Positions 15,876 to 19,144 of a stretch of 19,144 nucleotides of DNA are shown in pieces; the first letter of the stretch is position 1, and each line of letters starts with the position of its first letter. Under the pieces are notes generated by a model that was given only the letters and a program-made list of their open reading frames with translations, was not told the DNA's origin and made no database searches. Both the position numbers and the translations under genes were made by a program. The DNA is taken from the NCBI GenBank assembly GCA_947458575.1, contig CANHBE010000021.1:1-19144 (forward strand), given 5' to 3'. Source of the stretch: Flavobacteriaceae bacterium (GTDB lineage Bacteria; Bacteroidota; Bacteroidia; Flavobacteriales; Flavobacteriaceae).

Positions 15876-16736
15876 ATGAAACTCCCCAAACAACTTCGAC
15901 GCTTCGTTATAGCTGCTTTCAAAACTCATTGGGCGAATATTGGTGTTAACTTTTTGAGCTGTGAAGTACGACAACATTTTTTCAGTCGGCATGTTCCCGG
16001 TCAAATCGTCTTTCGCCATCGGACAGCCTCCAAAACCTTGAATGGCACCATCGTAACGACGACAACCGGCTTTGTACGCGGCATCAATTTTCTCGAACCA
16101 AGTATTCGGCGTGGTATGCAAATGCGCACCAAACTCGATACTCGGATATTCTGGAATTAAATTAGAAAACAAATAGGAAATAACCTCTGGAGTCGAGCTT
16201 CCGATGGTGTCTGACAACGACAAAATTTTGACACCCATGTCAGACAATTTTTGCGTCCACTCACCCACAATCTCCACATTCCAAGGGTCGCCGTACGGAT
16301 TTCCAAATCCCATTGACAAATACGCAACGACTTCCTTATTGCTGGCATCCGCAATATTCAGAATTTCTTGCAAGGTCAACAACGATTCCGCAATAGTTTT
16401 GTGGGTATTTCGCATCTGAAAATTCTCCGAAATCGAAAACGGAAAACCCAAATACTGTATTTCTTTATGTGTGGCTGCCGTTTGCGCGCCTTGGGTGTTG
16501 GCAATAATGGCGAGCAATTTACTGGTGGTTTGCGACAAATCGAGTTGGGCTAAAACCTCCGCTGTATCTTGCATTTGAGGAATGGCTTTTGGCGAAACAA
16601 AACTCCCAAAATCTATCGTATCAAATCCGACACGCAACAGCGATTGAATATAACTTACTTTTCGCTCGGTTGGGATAAACGGCTTTATGCCTTGCATGGC
16701 ATCGCGCGGACATTCGATGATTTTGATAGCCTCCAT
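15873..16736 (-). CDS. hydroxymethylglutaryl-CoA lyase
   Basis: 287 residues, normal for the enzyme that cleaves HMG-CoA to acetyl-CoA and acetoacetate, the last step of leucine breakdown. TIM-barrel start IIECPRDAMQG (6-16) with catalytic Arg11 and metal ligand Asp12; YLSMGFGNPYGDP; LSLSDTIGSS; metal-binding FGAHLHTT with His205 and His207; and the signature GFGGCPMAKDDLTGNMPTE (234-252) with catalytic Cys238 and Asn248. The pattern clearly separates it from isopropylmalate or homocitrate synthases. The stop codon is supplied by the palindromic repeat downstream. The gene diverges from satD, and a -7 box lies 7 bp before the start, predicting a very short leader. pyrD lies further upstream on the same strand, with the satD pair between them. 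Confidence 0.93.
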   Translation of the reverse strand: MEAIKIIECPRDAMQGIKPFIPTERKVSYIQSLLRVGFDTIDFGSFVSPKAIPQMQDTAEVLAQLDLSQTTSKLLAIIANTQGAQTAATHKEIQYLGFPFSISENFQMRNTHKTIAESLLTLQEILNIADASNKEVVAYLSMGFGNPYGDPWNVEIVGEWTQKLSDMGVKILSLSDTIGSSTPEVISYLFSNLIPEYPSIEFGAHLHTTPNTWFEKIDAAYKAGCRRYDGAIQGFGGCPMAKDDLTGNMPTEKMLSYFTAQKVNTNIRPMSFESSYNEASKLFGEFH

Positions 16737-16743
16737 AAAGCGT

Positions 16744-16751
16744 CAAAGATA
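16744..16751 (-). promoter_or_regulatory. TAnnTTTG box directly before the HMG-CoA lyase gene
   Basis: Minus-strand TATCTTTG, a full -7 match, ends 7 bp before the ATG at 16736, so the mRNA would start about at the start codon. No -33 TTG is seen at the proper distance. The TATTAC/GTAATA array begins 45 bp upstream of this box and could also influence this promoter. Confidence 0.4.
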
Positions 16752-16796
16752 AAAAAGTATTGGTTTGTACGAAATCGTTTTTTCTCTAAATTAGTG

Positions 16797-16872
16797 TATT
16801 ACACAATACCGTAATAATAAAAAATATTACATAATTTGGTAATAATAAAAAATATTACGTTATTTGGTAATA
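16797..16872. promoter_or_regulatory. triple dyad operator array upstream of satD
   Basis: Three perfect inverted repeats TATTAC-N8-GTAATA lie at 16797-16816, 16825-16844 and 16853-16872, each separated by the identical 8-mer ATAAAAAA, giving an exact 28-bp period. Read in the other register, the sequence contains two identical 20-mers, GTAATAATAAAAAATATTAC, at 16811-16830 and 16839-16858. The last dyad ends 19 bp before the satD ATG. The N8 spacers differ (ACAATACC, ATAATTTG, GTTATTTG), so the half-sites are conserved while the middles are not, as expected for a dimeric regulator. SatD carries an HTH, so autoregulation is the simplest reading. A poor -7 box, TAAATTCG (16877-16884), follows directly. 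Confidence 0.65.
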
Positions 16873-16891
16873 ATTTTAAATTCGTTGGCAT

Positions 16892-17497
16892 ATGATTAGT
16901 GTACTCACCGGTGACATCATCAACTCCAGAAAGCTGCCTTCCGAAGTCTGGATGAATGGTTTGAAAAAAATATTAAACACGATTGGACCGAATCCTAGTC
17001 GATGGGAGATATACCGCGGAGATGAATTTCAACTAGAAATCGATAATCCAGCAGAAGCGCTGCAAATTGCCATTCAAATAAAAGCCTATTTGAAAACGCT
17101 TAGACTCGATGCCAGAATGGCTATTGGTACTGGCGAAAAAAGCCACAATGCCGAAAAAATTTCCGAAAGCAACGGAACTGCATTTGTGCGTTCGGGAGAA
17201 CTATTCGAAACGTTGAAAAAACAGAAAGTCACCTTGGCTATCAGCAGCGGACAAGCTGATTTTGATGAGAGAATAAATTTGATGTTGCGCTTGGGATTGA
17301 CTTTTATGAATCAATGGTTGGTACAATCTGCCGAATTGGTGCTTGTCGCCATCGAAAATCAGTCGCTTTCGCAAGAAGAAATTGGACAACGATTAGGAAT
17401 CAATCAAGCCGCGGTGAGTCGACGCAGAAAAAGAGCTAATTTTGATTTAGTCATAGAATTGGAAACCTATTACCGCGAAAATATTCAAAAAAAATAG
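16892..17497 (+). CDS. SatD-family protein: cyclase-like N-terminal domain plus C-terminal HTH
   Basis: 201 residues. I recognise the SatD family (named after a gene of the Streptococcus mutans sat acid-tolerance operon) from ISVLTGDIINSR at the N-terminus, WEIYRGDEFQLEI (38-50), ARMAIGTGEK (74-83), SNGTAFVRSGE (93-103) and the C-terminal helix-turn-helix LSQEEIGQRLGINQAAVSRRRKR (159-181). The biochemical activity is not known to me. The order of a strand ending in GDI (Asp8), a later strand with GDEF (Asp44), then a helix and a strand with IGTG resembles the palm core of class III cyclases and GGDEF proteins, including the spacing of the two metal-binding Asp; this is inference. It forms an operon with the DUF3307 gene (3-bp gap) and lies just after the dyad array. 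Confidence 0.85.
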   Translation: MISVLTGDIINSRKLPSEVWMNGLKKILNTIGPNPSRWEIYRGDEFQLEIDNPAEALQIAIQIKAYLKTLRLDARMAIGTGEKSHNAEKISESNGTAFVRSGELFETLKKQKVTLAISSGQADFDERINLMLRLGLTFMNQWLVQSAELVLVAIENQSLSQEEIGQRLGINQAAVSRRRKRANFDLVIELETYYRENIQKK

Positions 17498-17500
17498 CGC

Positions 17501-18214
17501 ATGATATTATTTGTAAAATTGCTCCTTGCCCACGTACTTGCTGACTTTTTGTTGCAGCCAAACTCTTGGATCATCGATAAAGAAAATAACAAACTAAAAA
17601 GCAAGTATCTCTATTTTCATGTTTTGATACATGGTGTATTTGCAGCAACATTGGTGGGAGAAATTGCATTTATTCCCTATGCAGCCGGTTTAGCGCTAAT
17701 TCATGGTATGATCGATTCTGTCAAATTGTATTTTCAAAAGAAAAAAACGAAACGCATTTGGTTTCTGGTTGATCAACTCATGCATTTGGTTTCATTAATC
17801 GCAATCGCTCTAGCGTATACGAAACCAAACTTCGAAAACAGAACACTAGATCCATGGTTTTGGATTGTAATTACGGGTATTGTCTTTGTAACCTTCCCAA
17901 CGTCAATTTTCATCAAAAATGGTATTTCTATCTGGACGCCAGAAAGCAAAGACAAGGGCGACGACTCATTGCAAAATGCAGGGAATTATATTGGGATGCT
18001 AGAACGTTTGCTTGTATACTGTTTTATACTCACGGGACATTTTGAAGCAATTGGATTTTTATTGGCTGCCAAATCGATTTTTCGTTTCGGAGATTTGAAA
18101 GAAGCACAAGATCGCAAACTGACTGAGTATGTCTTAATCGGGACTTTATTGAGTTTTGGAATCGCAATTGCAATTGGTCTGCTGGTGCAAAACTGTCTTT
18201 TACAATCGCCCTAA
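17501..18214 (+). CDS. DUF3307 family polytopic membrane protein
   Basis: 237 residues with about six or seven hydrophobic segments: 1-19, 40-56, 57-77, 88-106, 118-138, 165-190 and 208-230. The DUF3307 pattern is seen in LLLAHVLADFLLQP (7-20), LIHGMIDSVKLY (66-77), VDQLMHL (90-96) and GNYIGMLERLLVY (161-173), with the conserved KSIFRF near 191. Polar pairs spaced i,i+4 occur in the first four helices: His11/Asp15, His40/His44, His68/Asp72 and Asp91/His95. Such an arrangement could form a metal site in the membrane, which is inference. The gene starts 3 bp after satD, so the two are almost certainly co-translated or tightly co-transcribed. Its 3' end overlaps pyrD by 15 bp tail-to-tail. Biochemical function is unknown. 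Confidence 0.85.
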   Translation: MILFVKLLLAHVLADFLLQPNSWIIDKENNKLKSKYLYFHVLIHGVFAATLVGEIAFIPYAAGLALIHGMIDSVKLYFQKKKTKRIWFLVDQLMHLVSLIAIALAYTKPNFENRTLDPWFWIVITGIVFVTFPTSIFIKNGISIWTPESKDKGDDSLQNAGNYIGMLERLLVYCFILTGHFEAIGFLLAAKSIFRFGDLKEAQDRKLTEYVLIGTLLSFGIAIAIGLLVQNCLLQSP

Positions 18215-19144
18215 AATCTTTTTATTTATCGCCTTCACCAACGCTGGACCTTCGTAAATAAATCCGGTATACAATTGCACTAAACTCGCGCCAGCGTCCA
18301 ATTTCTCGATGGCATCTTCAGCCGTATGAATACCTCCTACGCCAATAATCGGAAACGCTTTATTACTTCTTTCCGATAGAAATCGAATGACTTCTGTCGA
18401 ACGTTTTGCTAACGGTTTTCCTGACAAACCACCTATTTCGTTTTGGTTTGGAGATTGTAATCCGTCTCTAGAAATTGTGGTGTTTGTCGCAATTACACCG
18501 GCAATTTTTGTGGTCGCTACTATCTCAATAATGTCTAATAATTGTTCATTAGTCAAATCCGGTGCAATTTTTAAAAGAATCGGCTTAGCTTTGGGTTTGG
18601 TTTCATTCTTATCTTGCAACGTTTGCAGCAATTGAGTCAACGGTTCTTTGTCTTGTAACGCTCTTAAATTCGGCGTGTTAGGTGAACTTACATTCACCAC
18701 AAAATAATCAACAACTTCATATAAAGCATCGAAGCAGATTTCATAATCTGAAGTTGCATCCTCGTTCGGTGTGACTTTGTTCTTTCCAATGTTTCCACCA
18801 ATCAAAACGCCGTTATTTTTTTTCAATCGCTTGACCGCTGCTTCCACTCCACCATTATTAAAACCCATTCGATTGATAATCGCGCTGTCTTCCTTCAAAC
18901 GGAAAAGTCGTTTTTTAGGGTTGCCTTCTTGAGGTTTGGGCGTGACAGTTCCGATTTCAATAAATCCAAATCCGAAGTTCGATAGCTCTTTATATAACTT
19001 CGCATCTTTATCAAAACCTGCTGCTAGTCCAACGGGATTCTTGAATTTCAATCCAAATACTTCACGTTCCAACCGTTTGTCATCGCACGCATATAATGAA
19101 TTACATAAGAAAGCAAAACCGGGAATTTTGTTGAGAAAGCGAAT
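18200..19144 (-). CDS. pyrD: quinone-dependent dihydroorotate dehydrogenase (class 2), 5' end beyond window
   Basis: The frame is open to the window edge; a TTG at 19072 is not the true start, because upstream codons continue as typical class 2 sequence (NKIPGFAFLCNSLYACDDKRLEREVFG). 314 residues are visible. Motifs: KNPVGLAAGFDKDA (FMN-binding start), GFIEIGTVTPKPQEGNP, INRMGFNN, NVSSPNTPNL with the catalytic Ser of class 2 enzymes, LLKIAPDL, IATNTT, GGLSGKPL and the phosphate-binding end GVGGIHTAEDA...GASLVQLYTGF. It oxidises dihydroorotate to orotate with electrons passed to membrane quinone, in pyrimidine synthesis. The N-terminal helices that bind quinone are only partly inside the window. 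Its 3' end overlaps the DUF3307 gene by 15 bp. Confidence 0.94.
   Translation of the reverse strand: MRFLNKIPGFAFLCNSLYACDDKRLEREVFGLKFKNPVGLAAGFDKDAKLYKELSNFGFGFIEIGTVTPKPQEGNPKKRLFRLKEDSAIINRMGFNNGGVEAAVKRLKKNNGVLIGGNIGKNKVTPNEDATSDYEICFDALYEVVDYFVVNVSSPNTPNLRALQDKEPLTQLLQTLQDKNETKPKAKPILLKIAPDLTNEQLLDIIEIVATTKIAGVIATNTTISRDGLQSPNQNEIGGLSGKPLAKRSTEVIRFLSERSNKAFPIIGVGGIHTAEDAIEKLDAGASLVQLYTGFIYEGPALVKAINKKILGRL

Noticed and set aside
16797..16880. CRISPR-like short regularly spaced repeats
   Set aside because: The repeat unit is a short palindromic dyad with 8-bp gaps, only three copies, no spacer-length unique sequence and no cas genes; an operator array fits better.
19070..19072. TTG as the pyrD start
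   Set aside because: Upstream codons to the window edge continue with typical class 2 dihydroorotate dehydrogenase sequence, so the real start is outside.

Overview
The window looks like a chromosomal stretch from a member of the Flavobacteriaceae, probably Flavobacterium or a close relative. Evidence: two secreted proteins carry type IX secretion (T9SS) C-terminal sorting domains; promoter boxes fit the Bacteroidetes consensus (TTG, about 19-20 bp, TAnnTTTG); Shine-Dalgarno signals are weak or absent; the DNA is AT-rich; and several small families seem typical of this group (a 60-residue membrane protein beside holA, a DUF7935-like protein, a stand-alone HsdR N-terminal domain protein beside holA). 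No rRNA, tRNA, CRISPR array or intact mobile element was seen.

Layout. 1-410: debris, namely the 3' end of a membrane-protein gene broken at a T8 tract and a decayed, possibly IS30-like, transposase fragment. 391-5045 (all minus): an FN3/T9SS surface protein of higher GC, a tiny membrane protein, holA, and a secreted alpha/beta-hydrolase with PKD and T9SS domains. 5228-7653 (all plus): HsdR N-terminal-like protein, a GT2 glycosyltransferase and an OmpA-type lipoprotein, closed by a hairpin terminator. 7769-10852 (minus): a YciO/Sua5-family protein and a UvrD/PcrA helicase. 10973-11494 (plus): DUF7935-like membrane protein. 11594-13066 (minus): guaB. 13213-15708 (plus): a P-type cation ATPase. 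15873-16736 (minus): HMG-CoA lyase. 16892-18214 (plus): a SatD-family protein and a DUF3307 membrane protein, an apparent two-gene operon. 18200-19144 (minus): pyrD, cut off by the window end.

Most genes are housekeeping: replication (holA), repair (helicase), purine and pyrimidine synthesis (guaB, pyrD), acyl-CoA metabolism (HMG-CoA lyase) and cell envelope (OmpA lipoprotein, glycosyltransferase). Three signals stand out. First, the satD-DUF3307 operon is preceded by a strictly periodic operator-like array: three perfect TATTAC-N8-GTAATA dyads every 28 bp, ending 19 bp before the satD start codon. SatD itself has a C-terminal helix-turn-helix and an N-terminal part that reads like a nucleotidyl-cyclase/GGDEF palm (TGDI ... 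RGDEF). Its partner has four i,i+4 His/Asp pairs in its first four helices. Together these suggest a self-regulated signalling or stress module whose chemistry is unknown to me. Second, two near-identical ~80-nt imperfect palindromes sit at two convergent gene junctions (11492-11573 and 15797-15875); each begins with the TAG stop codon of the neighbouring gene, and their arms show compensatory changes. Third, the FN3/T9SS gene differs in composition from its neighbours and abuts the transposase debris.
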